From Cognatundibacterium griseum (GTDB lineage Bacteria > Pseudomonadota > Gammaproteobacteria > Burkholderiales > Burkholderiaceae_D), in the NCBI RefSeq assembly GCF_014284195.1, contig NZ_JACOGC010000002.1:372001-436000 (forward strand): a DNA stretch of 64,000 nucleotides, read 5' to 3'. Below the pieces are notes generated by a model. It worked only from the letters and a program-made list of their open reading frames with translations, was not told where the DNA came from and did not search any database. This document shows, one piece after another, positions 9,315 through 18,379 of this stretch (positions are counted from its first letter, which is position 1; each line of letters starts with the position of its first letter). The position numbers and the translations under genes are program-made.

Positions 9315-9644
9315 ACGCATTTTCCGCAAACTGAGTGCGTCACCGCCAACGGTATCTGAACTGATTGTTACCTGAAACAGCAGATTGGCAACCGCCTTCT
9401 TCATGCTTAGGACTTACGCAAAGTTGCTCCGGCAAGGCATGGTGACGAAGACAGTACGAAAGTACGGCTAGGAGCCATAATGCCGCCGGGGCTGGTTTGC
9501 GTAAGTTCTAATGCTTTAAAAACATGGACAAATGACAAGTCATCACGTATGGTCATATGTCCTTGTTATCGGGGCATCCGCTGATGGGCAGAACTGCTTA
9601 TCACCTGTTCTGTGATTACTTTACATCTGATCTGGAGTCTGAAT
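9315..9644. other. Intergenic gap holding a MITE-like repeat
   Basis: The 330-base gap between the methyltransferase and cyclophilin genes has no convincing coding region. About a third of it is the inverted-repeat element at 9405-9513; the remainder has no clear promoter or terminator by eye. Confidence 0.5.
9405..9513. repeat. MITE-like palindromic repeat element
   Basis: About 107 bases bounded by a near-perfect terminal inverted repeat: TTAGGACTTACGCAAA at 9407-9422 and TTTGCGTAAGTTCTAA at 9496-9511 (15 of 16 pairs). Outer bases GC and GC extend it. The interior is GC-rich with its own small palindromes (GGCTAGGAGCC at 9466-9476; GTACGAAAGTAC at 9454-9465). It has no coding capacity. The structure is that of a non-autonomous mobile repeat (MITE). 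No second copy is present in this window. Confidence 0.7.
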
Positions 9645-10598
9645 ATGTTGCTGTCCCGTACCGTTTCTGTTGTGCCACGTTCTTTGATCCGGTTGTTCGC
9701 GCGTTGTTGCAGTGGTGCGTTGTGTGCCGGAATCATGCTGTCCTCACCGCTCATGGCGAAAGAGCTGCCGGTCAAGTCGAAGCTGATGATGGCCGATATT
9801 CTGAAGGCCTCTTCTGCAACCGACTGGCGCAGCCTGAATCCGGATAACACGCTGTATCTGGAATTACCCAAAGGCCGTGTTGTGATTGAACTGGCTCCGG
9901 ATTTTGCACCAGGGAATATCGCCAATATCAAAGCGCTGGTCAGGGAAAACTATTTCGACGGCCTGGCGATTGTCCGCTCTCAGGAAAATTATGTGGTGCA
10001 ATGGGCTGATCCGGATGAAAAGCGGGAAATTAAGACCGCCAAAAAACTGATCGAGGGTGAATTCACCGTAGCTTATTCCAGTCGTTTGCCATTCACGCGT
10101 TTGCCAGACATGGATGGCTATGCGCCTGAAGTCGGACATGCCAATGGATTTCCGGCTGGCCGCGATCCGAAAAAAGGTACTGCCTGGCTGGCACACTGTT
10201 ATGCCGCCGTCGGCGTGGCGCGCGGTACAGAATCCAACAGCGGTAATGGCAGTTCCCTGTATGTAGTGACCGGACATGCGCCGCGCCAGTTGGACCGGAA
10301 TATCACTCTGGTTGGTCGTGTCGTGGATGGCATGACGTTGCTGACTACCTTGCCGCGTGGTACCGGAGCGCTGGGTTTTTATGAAAAAGCCGAAGAGCGT
10401 ATGCCGATCAGATCGGTACGGCTGGCTGCTGATGTGCCTGAAAGTGAGCGCAGCAAACTGGAAGTGTTCAGAACCGATACGGCGGCATTCAAAGCGCTGG
10501 TGGCTGCGCAGCGTAACCGTGGCGGCGACTGGTATAAAGTGCCGGCAGGGTACATCGATCTGTGCAATGTCCCGATTCCTGTGCGGCCGCAGAAATGA
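9645..10598 (+). CDS. Periplasmic cyclophilin-type peptidyl-prolyl isomerase
   Basis: The ATG at 9645 follows a CTGGAG ribosome site and starts a signal peptide (hydrophobic core about residues 20-35, cleavage likely after MA in SSPLMAKE), giving 317 residues. The mature domain opens with TLYLELPKGRVVIELAPDFA and has cyclophilin hallmarks: NYFDGLAIVRS, AHCYAAVGVAR, and a RNITLVGRVVDGM segment. It should catalyse prolyl isomerisation in the periplasm. It is larger than the usual bacterial cyclophilin of about 190 residues because of an extended C-terminal tail. A rho-independent terminator follows. Confidence 0.9.
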   Translation: MLLSRTVSVVPRSLIRLFARCCSGALCAGIMLSSPLMAKELPVKSKLMMADILKASSATDWRSLNPDNTLYLELPKGRVVIELAPDFAPGNIANIKALVRENYFDGLAIVRSQENYVVQWADPDEKREIKTAKKLIEGEFTVAYSSRLPFTRLPDMDGYAPEVGHANGFPAGRDPKKGTAWLAHCYAAVGVARGTESNSGNGSSLYVVTGHAPRQLDRNITLVGRVVDGMTLLTTLPRGTGALGFYEKAEERMPIRSVRLAADVPESERSKLEVFRTDTAAFKALVAAQRNRGGDWYKVPAGYIDLCNVPIPVRPQK

Positions 10599-10666
10599 AC
10601 AGGGATCTCTTACGGGGCATGATGCCGACTGTCATGCCCGCTGCCATGTGAGAAAGCTGTCAGAAA

Positions 10667-10704
10667 AAAGGGCGCATGCATTTGCGCCCTTTACGTTTTT
10701 TTTT
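10667..10704 (+). terminator. Rho-independent terminator after the cyclophilin gene
   Basis: Ten-pair stem AAAGGGCGCA (10667-10676) with TGCGCCCTTT (10683-10692), then a run of nine T at 10696-10704. It is directed along the plus strand. Confidence 0.9.
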
Positions 10705-10751
10705 GATCAATAGCGATGTCGAATGAGGGCGGCAGCCCGTGTTTACCTGGC

Positions 10752-11171
10752 CTAGCGGATGTAATAACCCGATACATGCCAGCTGCCATCTTTTTCTTTC
10801 ATCGGTGTGATGGTCTCAATTGCGGCTGCTTTATTGGTGTAACGGGTTTCATACTGGATCACGACATATTCACCATCCGGCGCACCCGGCAGGCTTGACT
10901 TGAAATCAGCCGATTTCAGCTTGCGTGAAACGGCGGTGCCGAGGCTGGTTCTGATGCCTGTCATTGCTTCCTGCCATTTACTTTGGGGGACTGACTGTCG
11001 TAACAAAGTTGCAGACTGTTCCCAGCTTTCAGCAAATTGGTCTTTATCCAGCAGAGCCAGCCACTGGCTGACAGCCGCCTGTGCCTGAGGCACCGGGCTG
11101 GTCTCCTGAGCCGCAGCCACCGATTGAGACAATATACCTGTGAGTAACGCGGTGATAGCCAGTAATTTCAT
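10752..11171 (-). CDS. DUF4019 family exported protein
   Basis: Protein of 139 residues with an N-terminal signal peptide (MKLLAITALLTGILSQSVAA) and the DUF4019 fold signature: AQAAVSQWLALLDKDQFAESW, a QSVPQSKWQEAM helix and a YETRYTNKAAAIETITPM strand, ending in a conserved GSWHVSGYYIR. A good AGGAG ribosome site lies 8 bases before the ATG. Function is unknown; the fold is probably NTF2/SnoaL-like with a periplasmic location. It is a single gene. Confidence 0.88.
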   Translation of the reverse strand: MKLLAITALLTGILSQSVAAAQETSPVPQAQAAVSQWLALLDKDQFAESWEQSATLLRQSVPQSKWQEAMTGIRTSLGTAVSRKLKSADFKSSLPGAPDGEYVVIQYETRYTNKAAAIETITPMKEKDGSWHVSGYYIR

Positions 11172-11324
11172 GGGGAGTTCTCCTTTCAGAAAGAGATATT
11201 ATTCTAATATTTATTGCAATATTTATGTTTTTATTAATATTGAAATTACAGGCGTATGTTGTTTTTTGTGAGGATATTTTTTGAAATTTTGAAGGCGTCA
11301 CCGGATTACCGGTGTCGGTGAAAT

Positions 11325-12374
11325 TTACTGCGCCGGGTTGGGATGTTCCGCATGGATCAGTTCGATTTCCCGCAGGATGTCCTCGTTTAACGTCATGTTC
11401 CAGGTATCGATATTTTCCTGCAATTGCGTCAGGTTGGTGGCGCCGATGATTGTGCTGGCGACAAACCAGCGCGAATAGCACCACGCCAGCGCCATCTGGG
11501 CCGGTGTCAGTCCATATCGTCGCGCCAGTGCTGCATAGCGGCGGCTGATGTCGAGTACGGCAGGGCGGGTATAGCGTGGACTCCAGGTCGGCGGGAAAAT
11601 CGTCAGGCGACCCTGCGCAGCAGGGTCATCGGCGTATTTGCCGCTCAGCTGGCCAAATGCCAGCGGGCTGTAGGCGAGCAGGCTGACCTGTTCACGGTAG
11701 CAGGTTTCATCGAGTCCCTGTTCAAATGCGCGGTTCATCAGGTGATAGGGATTCTGGATCGATGCGATGCGTGGCGCCTGCAGGCGGGATGCCTGATGCG
11801 CAAATTCGCTGACGCCCCAGGAGCTCTCGTTCGAAACGCCGAAAGCGCGTATTTTTCCTTCTTTCACCAGCGCCTGCAGCACTTCCAGCGTTTCGGCAAT
11901 CGCCGTATACGGACGCTCCAGCGCGGGGTCGAAACGGGTTTGCCCAAAAACCGGCACGTTCCGGCTTGGCCAGTGCAGCTGGTATAGATCGATGTAATCC
12001 GTTTGCAGTCGTTGCAGGCTGGCGTCGAGCGCCGCACGGATATTTTTTTCATTCAGATCATTGTCGCCGCCGCGGATCCAGTGCATGCCGCGTGACGGCC
12101 CGGCAACTTTGCTGGCCAGTACCACGTTCTGACGCTGCCCTGAATGACGCAGCCAGCTGCCGATATACGCTTCCGTCCGTCCCTGTGTTTCCGCCCGCGG
12201 CATGACGGGATACATTTCGGCAGTGTCGATAAAGTTAATGCCACGGCTGAACGCGTAGTCGAGTTGCTGATGTGCCTCGGCTTCGGAATTCTGTTCGCCG
12301 AAGGTCATGGTGCCGAGGCAGATTTTCGATACCTGCAGGCCGCTGTTACCGAGTGTGGTGGTGGCGATTTTCAT
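11325..12374 (-). CDS. Aldo/keto reductase, Tas-like
   Basis: NADPH-dependent oxidoreductase of 349 residues with a TIM-barrel fold. GINFIDTAEMYPV carries the catalytic Asp/Tyr, LASKVAGPSR the Lys, and LYQLHWPSR the His. The long loop, VPVFGQTRF and a C-terminal IGATNLTQLQENI match the Tas group of potassium-channel-beta-like reductases. An AGGAG ribosome site precedes the ATG. It starts 11 bases after the pyrD stop, so it is likely the last gene of the same transcript. Substrate unknown. Confidence 0.92.
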   Translation of the reverse strand: MKIATTTLGNSGLQVSKICLGTMTFGEQNSEAEAHQQLDYAFSRGINFIDTAEMYPVMPRAETQGRTEAYIGSWLRHSGQRQNVVLASKVAGPSRGMHWIRGGDNDLNEKNIRAALDASLQRLQTDYIDLYQLHWPSRNVPVFGQTRFDPALERPYTAIAETLEVLQALVKEGKIRAFGVSNESSWGVSEFAHQASRLQAPRIASIQNPYHLMNRAFEQGLDETCYREQVSLLAYSPLAFGQLSGKYADDPAAQGRLTIFPPTWSPRYTRPAVLDISRRYAALARRYGLTPAQMALAWCYSRWFVASTIIGATNLTQLQENIDTWNMTLNEDILREIELIHAEHPNPAQ

Positions 12375-12385
12375 CAGGCTGGCTC

Positions 12386-13435
12386 CTAGTAAGGCCGGAC
12401 ATTATGCAGAGCGTTACCGCATTCCCTGACCAGGCCGGGGCCTTGATAAATCAGACCGGAATACAGTTGCACCAATGAGGCGCCTGCCTGCACCTTGGTG
12501 ACGGCATCTGCCCCGGAGAAGATGCCGCCAACGCCGATAATCGGCAACGCATCGCCGACTTCCGCCTTCAGCGCGCGAATGACCCGGTTCGATAATTCAA
12601 ATACAGGTTTACCGGAGAGACCGCCGGCTTCTTCCGCATGGGGCAGCCCCTGCACCGCATCGCGGGTGATGGTGGTGTTGGTGGCAATCACGCCATCTAT
12701 TTTGTGCCGCAGCAGCGCATCGGCAATCGTTTTGATTTGCTCGGCATCGATGTCGGGGGCAATTTTGAGCGCCACCGGAACATAGCGGCGGTGCTGGTCT
12801 GCCAGCCTTTGCTGCGCCTCTTTCAGTTGCGCCAGCAGAGCATCCAGTTCGCTGGCGCCTTGCAGCTGGCGCAGGTTCTTTGTATTCGGAGAAGAAATAT
12901 TGACCGTGACATAGCTGGCATACGGATACACTTTTTCCAGACAATGCAGGTAATCGTCTGCTGCCCGCTCGATCGGCGTATCGGCATTTTTACCGATGTT
13001 CAGTCCTAATACCCCTTGTTTGTCCTGATAAAAGCGGGAGGATTGCACATTGCGCACAAACGCATCCACTCCGCCATTATTGAAACCCATCCGGTTGATG
13101 ATGGCATCTGCTTTGGGCAGGCGGAACATGCGCGGCTGCGGATTGCCGGGTTGGGCGCGTGGTGTGACGGTACCGATTTCGATCGAGCCGAAACCGAGCG
13201 TCGCCAGACCGTCGATATACGCCCCGTCTTTATCCAGTCCTGCAGCCAGTCCGACCGGGTTGGGGAAGGCGATGCCCATGACTGTCCGCACATCATCCGC
13301 AGGCTTGCTGCATAGGCCGCCCAGACCCATTTTGGCAATACGTTGTAAAGCTGGCAGGGCGAAGTGGTGCGCTTTTTCTGGCTCCATCGAAAACAGCAGC
13401 GGACGGGCCAGTGAATAAAGTAATTTATCAGTCAT
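12386..13435 (-). CDS. pyrD: Dihydroorotate dehydrogenase (quinone), class 2
   Basis: FMN enzyme of 349 residues oxidising dihydroorotate to orotate in pyrimidine synthesis, with quinone as acceptor at the inner membrane. The N-terminal helical extension ([20 protein letters not shown]) marks class 2. [13 protein letters not shown], the catalytic Ser region [24 protein letters not shown] and [11 protein letters not shown] bind FMN and substrate. A paired G-tract palindrome (13444-13527) occupies its upstream spacer. Confidence 0.97.
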   Translation of the reverse strand: MTDKLLYSLARPLLFSMEPEKAHHFALPALQRIAKMGLGGLCSKPADDVRTVMGIAFPNPVGLAAGLDKDGAYIDGLATLGFGSIEIGTVTPRAQPGNPQPRMFRLPKADAIINRMGFNNGGVDAFVRNVQSSRFYQDKQGVLGLNIGKNADTPIERAADDYLHCLEKVYPYASYVTVNISSPNTKNLRQLQGASELDALLAQLKEAQQRLADQHRRYVPVALKIAPDIDAEQIKTIADALLRHKIDGVIATNTTITRDAVQGLPHAEEAGGLSGKPVFELSNRVIRALKAEVGDALPIIGVGGIFSGADAVTKVQAGASLVQLYSGLIYQGPGLVRECGNALHNVRPY

Positions 13436-13443
13436 GGTAAACG

Positions 13444-13527
13444 TAAAAATAGGGGGTATAGAAGAAAAAACGTTGATCGTTCAGGTAAATCAAGGGGCTT
13501 TTTATATACTGGGGGGGAGTATATTTA
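13444..13527. promoter_or_regulatory. G-tract palindrome resembling an RcnR/CsoR/FrmR-family operator
   Basis: Seven-base perfect arms ATATACT (13504-13510) and AGTATAT (13518-13524) flank seven G. This matches the TACT-G6-N-AGTA layout described for RcnR-type DUF156 repressors. A second G-tract, ATAGGGGGTATAG, lies about 60 bases away near 13450-13461. The site lies upstream of pyrD and just after the bpt gene. No regulator of this family is encoded in the window, so the assignment is inferred. Confidence 0.4.
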
Positions 13528-13535
13528 ATGCTCCA

Positions 13536-14279
13536 TCAGGATGTCAGTGCCTGCCATTGACCATGCATGAGTGCATCCAGCGGTTTAAAGTTGGTTTTAT
13601 AGGCCATTTTAGGGCTTGCGGCAATCCAGTAGCCCAGATACAGGTAGGGCAGATTCAGCGCGGCGGTCTGTTGTATCTGCCACAGCACATTATAGGTGCC
13701 GTAAGATGCTGTGACGTCATCCGGATCGAAATAGGTGTAAACCGATGACAGGCCATCGGTCAGGATGTCAATGATGCTGACCATTCTGAGCGCCAGATGC
13801 GCATCGCGGAACTCCACCAGCCGGGTGTTCACCCGGCTCTGCAGCAGGAATTGGGCATACTGCTCCCGGCTGTCGTTATCCATGCCGCCACCGGCGTGCC
13901 GGTGCGCCTGATAGCGTTGATACAGCTCATAGTGCTCATGGGAATAGGCCAGCGGAATCACGCGCGCTGTCAGGTCGTCATGCTTTCTGAAAGCGCGGCG
14001 CTGACTGCGGTTCGGCAGAAATTCAGCAACCCGCACGCGGACCGGCGTGCAGGCGCGACAGCTGTCACAGTGTGGCCGGTAAATGAAAATGCCGCTGCGC
14101 CGGAAACCGCTTTTGACCAGTTCGGAATACGTATCTGCATTAATCAGATGCGCTGGCGTGGCAACCTGGGAGCGCGCCTGCAGACCATCCAGATAACTGC
14201 ACGGATATGGCGCTGTCGCGTAAAACTGCACGCTGGCAAAAGGAAGGTCATTAAGCTGCGTCACGAGTGAATCATGCAA
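13536..14279 (-). CDS. bpt: Aspartate/glutamate leucyltransferase (N-end rule)
   Basis: Protein of 247 residues that transfers Leu from leucyl-tRNA to N-terminal Asp or Glu, marking proteins for ClpS/ClpAP. The family Cys-rich start is clear: [14 protein letters not shown] and [21 protein letters not shown]. The ATE C-terminal domain has [12 protein letters not shown] and the acyltransferase core ([17 protein letters not shown]). It lies directly after aat, the matching Leu/Phe transferase, a common bacterial pairing. Confidence 0.95.
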   Translation of the reverse strand: MHDSLVTQLNDLPFASVQFYATAPYPCSYLDGLQARSQVATPAHLINADTYSELVKSGFRRSGIFIYRPHCDSCRACTPVRVRVAEFLPNRSQRRAFRKHDDLTARVIPLAYSHEHYELYQRYQAHRHAGGGMDNDSREQYAQFLLQSRVNTRLVEFRDAHLALRMVSIIDILTDGLSSVYTYFDPDDVTASYGTYNVLWQIQQTAALNLPYLYLGYWIAASPKMAYKTNFKPLDALMHGQWQALTS

Positions 14280-14996
14280 TCAGAAGTCAGGGTTAGTCAG
14301 CGGATGCCAGCCGGTGATGGCCGGCATCTGTGTGGCAAGCCGCAAGTGGCGTATAAATTCAGTACGGGAAACCGGATGTGCTCCCAGTGACGCCAGATGC
14401 GAAGTCTCTTGCTGGCAGTCTATCATTTCCACCTGTTGCTCACGCAAGAAAAATACCAGATGCGCCAGAGCGACCTTGGAAGCGTTACTGACCCGGGTAA
14501 ACATGGATTCGCCATAAAACATGCGGCCAATTGCCACGCCGTACGCCCCGCCGACAAGGTCACCGTCGAACCAGACTTCGCTGGAGTGTGCATGTCCCAT
14601 ACGGTGCAGTCCGCAGTATCCTGCAATAATTTCTTCCGAAATCCAGGTTCCTCCACCATCCCTGCGTGGCGCAGCGCAGGCGCGCATCACTCGTTCGAAA
14701 GCCGTATCAAACCGGATCTGCCAGCGCGGGTCATTGCTGATTTGACGCAGATGCTTTCGCAGGCTGAGAGAGATTTTGAATTCCCGGGTATTGAGTACCA
14801 TACGTGGGTCGGTGGACCACCAGAGTATTGGCTGACCTTCTGAAAACCAGGGAAAAATTCCTTGCCGATAAGCCATCAGCAGACGTTCGGGAGACAGATC
14901 TGCTCCCGCCGCCAGCAATCCCGCCGCACCTTGCGCGGCGTTTAATGCCTGCGACACATCGGGGAACGGTGTGTCGGCTTCCAGCCACGGAATCAA
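14280..14996 (-). CDS. aat: Leucyl/phenylalanyl-tRNA--protein transferase
   Basis: N-end rule enzyme adding Leu or Phe to N-terminal Lys/Arg. An ATG-initiated reading frame begins at 15083, but its first 29 residues look non-homologous. A TTG at 14996, six bases after a GGGAG, starts the family N-terminus [17 protein letters not shown], giving 238 residues. [28 protein letters not shown], the [20 protein letters not shown] loop and [15 protein letters not shown] are characteristic. It is cotranscribed with bpt, whose ATG follows immediately. The TTG start is inferred from homology and spacing. Confidence 0.93.
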   Translation of the reverse strand: MIPWLEADTPFPDVSQALNAAQGAAGLLAAGADLSPERLLMAYRQGIFPWFSEGQPILWWSTDPRMVLNTREFKISLSLRKHLRQISNDPRWQIRFDTAFERVMRACAAPRRDGGGTWISEEIIAGYCGLHRMGHAHSSEVWFDGDLVGGAYGVAIGRMFYGESMFTRVSNASKVALAHLVFFLREQQVEMIDCQQETSHLASLGAHPVSRTEFIRHLRLATQMPAITGWHPLTNPDF

Positions 14997-15032
14997 GACG
15001 CACTCCCAGTTTGCGCTAAAAAGGTGAGCTTT

Positions 15033-15141
15033 TTTGGTGCATTGTCCGAAAATAGTGCATATTCTGATTTTAAAATCATGCAATAAATCAATGCCTTACC
15101 GGTTTGCACTATATTGGAATGGTTTTTGCTTGATTGGTGCA
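15033..15141 (+). promoter_or_regulatory. Sigma-54-like promoter with NtrC-like half-sites for amt
   Basis: TTGGAATGGTTTTTGCT (15114-15130) has GG (15116-15117) and GC (15128-15129) exactly ten bases apart, the -24/-12 geometry of sigma-54 promoters, although CAC after GG is replaced by AAT. Upstream are NtrC-like half-sites: TTGGTGCA at 15034-15041, TAGTGCAT at 15053-15060, and TTGCACTATATTGG at 15104-15117, close to the classic glnA site. This fits nitrogen control of the ammonium channel. Confidence 0.55.
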
Positions 15142-15181
15142 TTGTCGATGTGATTTGCACTTTTATTGGGAGAAAATAGTC

Positions 15182-16384
15182 ATGAGTGTTCAAAACAGTG
15201 GCGCGGATGCATTGTTCATCTTGCTGGGCGCCATCATGATTCTGGCAATGCATGCCGGATTTGCTTTTCTGGAGCTCGGTACAGTCCGCAAGAAAAATCA
15301 GGTGAATGCACTGGTCAAGATTTTAGTCGATTTTGCCGTTTCCACGATTGCTTACTTTTTTGTCGGCTACTGGGTGGCGTATGGCGTGCAGTTTTATTCC
15401 GGTGCCGAAGTGCTGGCGGCCAGAAATGGTTTTGAGCTGGTCAAATTCTTTTTTCTGCTGACTTTCGCGGCGGCGATTCCTGCAATTATTTCCGGCGGTA
15501 TTGCGGAGCGTGCAAAGTTTTACCCCCAGATGATCGCGACAGCTTTGCTGGTTGGTCTGGTGTATCCCTTGTTTGAGGGTATGGCCTGGAATCAGCATTT
15601 TGGTATGCAGGCTTGGTTGAAGTCGGCATTTTCTGAAGAATTCCATGATTTCGCCGGTTCGGTGGTGGTGCATGCTTTTGGGGGCTGGGTGGCATTGCCG
15701 GCAGTATTGTTGCTGGGCGCGCGCCGCGGCCGGTATATGAAAAACGGTGCCATTGCTGCGCATCCTCCTTCCAGTATTCCTTTTCTGGCACTGGGCGCAT
15801 GGGTGCTGACGGTTGGCTGGTTTGGCTTTAATGTCATGAGTGCGCAGACGCTGGACAAAATGAATGGACTGGTGGCAATGAACTCACTGATGGCGATGGT
15901 GGGCGGCACGCTGGTGGCGCTGGTGATGGGAAAGAATGACCCCGGATTTGTCTACAACGGTCCGTTGGCAGGACTGGTGGCTGTGTGCGCCGGCTCGGAC
16001 CTGATGCATCCGCTCGGCGCGCTGGTGACGGGTGGTGTGGCAGGCGCTATTTTTGTCCAGATGTTTACCTGGACGCAAAATAAATGGAAGGTGGACGATG
16101 TGCTGGGTGTCTGGCCTTTGCATGGTTTGTGCGGCGCGTGGGGAGGCATTGCAGCTGGCATTTTTGGACTGCGTTCCCTGGGCGGTGTTGGCGGTGTCAG
16201 TTTTGCCTCGCAACTCATTGGCACTTTAATAGGTGTCGTGATTGCGGTTATTGGTGGTGTGGTGATTTATGGCTTGCTGAAAAAGCTGGTGGGAATCCGT
16301 CTCGATCCTGAACAGGAATTTGAGGGAGCCGATTTATCGATTCATAAAATTTCCTCCACGGCGGAGCGGGAAACCAGCTGGTAA
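15182..16384 (+). CDS. amt: Ammonium transporter (Amt family)
   Basis: Inner-membrane ammonium channel of 400 residues; the ATG at 15182 follows GGGAG and a poor 16-residue extension is discarded. About eleven membrane segments are visible. Family signatures: GFAFLELGTVRKKNQVN, HAFGGWVALPAVLLLGARRG with the conserved pore His, and PLHGLCGAWGGIAAGIFG with the second His. No glnK is adjacent, unlike the usual glnK-amtB pair. It is divergent from aat and has its own apparent sigma-54 promoter. Confidence 0.94.
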   Translation: MSVQNSGADALFILLGAIMILAMHAGFAFLELGTVRKKNQVNALVKILVDFAVSTIAYFFVGYWVAYGVQFYSGAEVLAARNGFELVKFFFLLTFAAAIPAIISGGIAERAKFYPQMIATALLVGLVYPLFEGMAWNQHFGMQAWLKSAFSEEFHDFAGSVVVHAFGGWVALPAVLLLGARRGRYMKNGAIAAHPPSSIPFLALGAWVLTVGWFGFNVMSAQTLDKMNGLVAMNSLMAMVGGTLVALVMGKNDPGFVYNGPLAGLVAVCAGSDLMHPLGALVTGGVAGAIFVQMFTWTQNKWKVDDVLGVWPLHGLCGAWGGIAAGIFGLRSLGGVGGVSFASQLIGTLIGVVIAVIGGVVIYGLLKKLVGIRLDPEQEFEGADLSIHKISSTAERETSW

Positions 16385-16476
16385 GGTCGTATCCATGCAG
16401 TCTCCGGCATCGGATGGATGTCAGGGGGGGGCGAGGTCAGATGTCAGAGGTAGTTGCTTTACTGGCTTCAAAATAA

Positions 16477-16509
16477 AAAACGACCGCGATATCTGGCGGT
16501 CGTTTTTTT
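16477..16509. terminator. Bidirectional terminator between amt and the Nudix gene
   Basis: Nine-pair stem AACGACCGC (16479-16487) with GCGGTCGTT (16496-16504), with a T run to 16509 and A run before it, so it can end transcripts from both sides. Confidence 0.88.
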
Positions 16510-16546
16510 GCAGTGCATGTTGTTCCCATGTGCTCTGGCGCGAGCT

Positions 16547-17116
16547 TTATCCGTGACGCATGGGGTGCATGATGTCGTGGGCATGCAGGTTGAATTGGCC
16601 GCCATGACGGACTGCGGCGATATCTGCGAAAAAGAATTTCAGCGTGTGACTAATGGTCGGAAATGCGATCTCATCCCAGGGAATTTCCTGTTCACTGAAT
16701 AATTGCACCTCCAGACTTTCCGTTCCGGCCTGAAAATCCAGATCCAGCAGGGTTGCCCTGTAAAACAGATGCACCTGATGAACGTGGGGAACATTCAGGA
16801 TGGAGAATAATTCATGCAGGGCAATGTGGGCGCCGGCTTCTTCCTCGGTTTCCCGTTTGGCTGCATCGGAGGTGGTTTCATTGTTTTCCATGAATCCGGC
16901 GGGCAGCGTCCAGTATCCGTAGCGCGGTTCAATTGCGCGCCGGCACAGCAGCACTTTGATTTCACCGTTCGTTTCCCAGACTGGTATTGAGCCCACCACC
17001 ATTTTCGGGTTGTGGTAATGAATGGTTCCGCATGATGTGCAGACGTGGCGTTCGCGCGTATCGCCTTCAGGAATTTTGAGCATCACCGGGGCGGCGCATT
17101 CGGGGCAGAATTTCAT
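16547..17116 (-). CDS. Nudix hydrolase with N-terminal zinc ribbon
   Basis: Protein of 189 residues. An N-terminal CPEC...CTSC ribbon (C4, C7, C26, C29) is followed by a Nudix domain whose box GFMENNETTSDAAKRETEEE-AG holds the Mg2+-binding glutamates. The arrangement resembles the ADP-ribose/NADH pyrophosphatase group found widely in proteobacteria, cleaving nucleoside diphosphate derivatives. The exact substrate is not visible. A bidirectional terminator lies just beyond its 3' end. Confidence 0.9.
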   Translation of the reverse strand: MKFCPECAAPVMLKIPEGDTRERHVCTSCGTIHYHNPKMVVGSIPVWETNGEIKVLLCRRAIEPRYGYWTLPAGFMENNETTSDAAKRETEEEAGAHIALHELFSILNVPHVHQVHLFYRATLLDLDFQAGTESLEVQLFSEQEIPWDEIAFPTISHTLKFFFADIAAVRHGGQFNLHAHDIMHPMRHG

Positions 17117-17212
17117 GGTGGGCAGGGCGGTAATCAGCTGGTTATCGGATCAGTCGATAAGTGTAACATCAGCGGCTGGTGGCGTTTCCCTTCCTATGGA
17201 AACAGAAAGAAT

Positions 17213-17241
17213 TTGCGCAGGGCAGCAAAACAGTGTATAGT
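17213..17241 (+). promoter_or_regulatory. Sigma-70 promoter for initiator tRNA
   Basis: TTGCGC (17213-17218), a 17-base spacer and TATAGT (17236-17241) lie 13 bases before the tRNA start, a well-formed housekeeping promoter. Confidence 0.75.
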
Positions 17242-17254
17242 CTCATTCTTCAGA

Positions 17255-17331
<77 letters not shown>

Positions 17332-17611
17332 AGATTTTTAAAAAAGCCACGTTATTACGTGGCTTTTTTATTAGTCCGGAAATTTTTTTTGATTGTCACC
17401 GATATTCTGGAATACAATCCGGTATCTACTGATTTGACAGGCAGGGCCAGTAATCTGCGCCCGCAATCGCCTTGTCCCGCCTTCCGGGCGGATGTTGTCG
17501 CCAGAATGCGGCGAACAACAGAATGATATGCATAACGGCGTGGGCTGAAATGCCGGACATACCCGGCTCTTCCCTCTGTGACATCAATTAAACCCGTGTA
17601 ACTACTATTGC
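17332..17611 (+). other. Spacer between tRNA-fMet and scpB
   Basis: 280 bases with the tRNA terminator at its start. The rest has no convincing gene; a GC-rich inverted run around 17478-17497 (CCCGCC-TTCC-GGGCGG) could form a hairpin. Confidence 0.5.
17340..17370 (+). terminator. Terminator of tRNA-fMet
   Basis: Stem GCCACGT / ACGTGGC with flanking A and T runs (AAAAAA before, TTTTTTA after), directly downstream of the CCA end. Confidence 0.92.
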
Positions 17612-18367
17612 ATGAATACTGCTGAGGCAAAGCGAGTCCTCGAAACAGCCTTGTTGTGCGCAACTGAACCGTTGTCGGTACACACCATGAAAAAGCTGTT
17701 CCAGGATGCGGATGATCAAGACGCGCTGGTTGGTGCGGATACTATCAAAGTCATTTTGGAAGAGCTTCGTCAGGATTGGTCTGGCAAGGGAATTGAGCTG
17801 GTTGGGTTATCAACCGGGTGGCGTTTTCAGAGCCGGCCGGAAATGCGCGCTTATATTGATCGACTGAATCCGGAAAAACCTCCCAGATATTCCAGGGCGA
17901 CTCTGGAGACGCTCGCTATCATCGCATATCGTCAGCCGGTGACCCGCGGTGATATTGAAGAAATCCGCGGCGTGACTGTGGCTTCCCAGATGATTAAAAC
18001 CCTTGAAGACCGGGGGTGGATAGAGACGATCGGTCACAGGGATGTTCCCGGCAGGCCTGCGCTGTTTGCAACGACTCGCCAGTTTTTGAGTGATCTGGGC
18101 CTGGCGTCTCTTGATCAGCTGCCTCCCTTGCAGCAATTGACGAAGGGTGATGTGGATGAGCGCGGACCTGAGCTGGTGGGATTGAATGAAGTCGCCGGGA
18201 TGACGGATGTCATTCCGGTGCATGTCTCCGCAGACAGTGAGACTGAACATGAGGGCTTGATTGCCGGCGTATCGCAAGAAATGGTAGTGGAAGAAACAAG
18301 TCATCTGGCTGCGGAAATCTCTGCGTCAGAGAGTGATCCGGATGCTGAATCTGATCGGCAGCCTTAA
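17612..18367 (+). CDS. scpB: Segregation and condensation protein B
   Basis: Winged-helix subunit (251 residues) of the Smc-ScpAB condensin that organises and segregates chromosomes. The family core [20 protein letters not shown] and [20 protein letters not shown] (residues about 108-152) is clear. An acidic disordered tail of about 70 residues follows. rluB starts 12 bases downstream, the usual partner in betaproteobacteria. scpA is not in the window. Confidence 0.95.
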   Translation: MNTAEAKRVLETALLCATEPLSVHTMKKLFQDADDQDALVGADTIKVILEELRQDWSGKGIELVGLSTGWRFQSRPEMRAYIDRLNPEKPPRYSRATLETLAIIAYRQPVTRGDIEEIRGVTVASQMIKTLEDRGWIETIGHRDVPGRPALFATTRQFLSDLGLASLDQLPPLQQLTKGDVDERGPELVGLNEVAGMTDVIPVHVSADSETEHEGLIAGVSQEMVVEETSHLAAEISASESDPDAESDRQP

Positions 18368-18379
18368 TAGAATAGAAGA

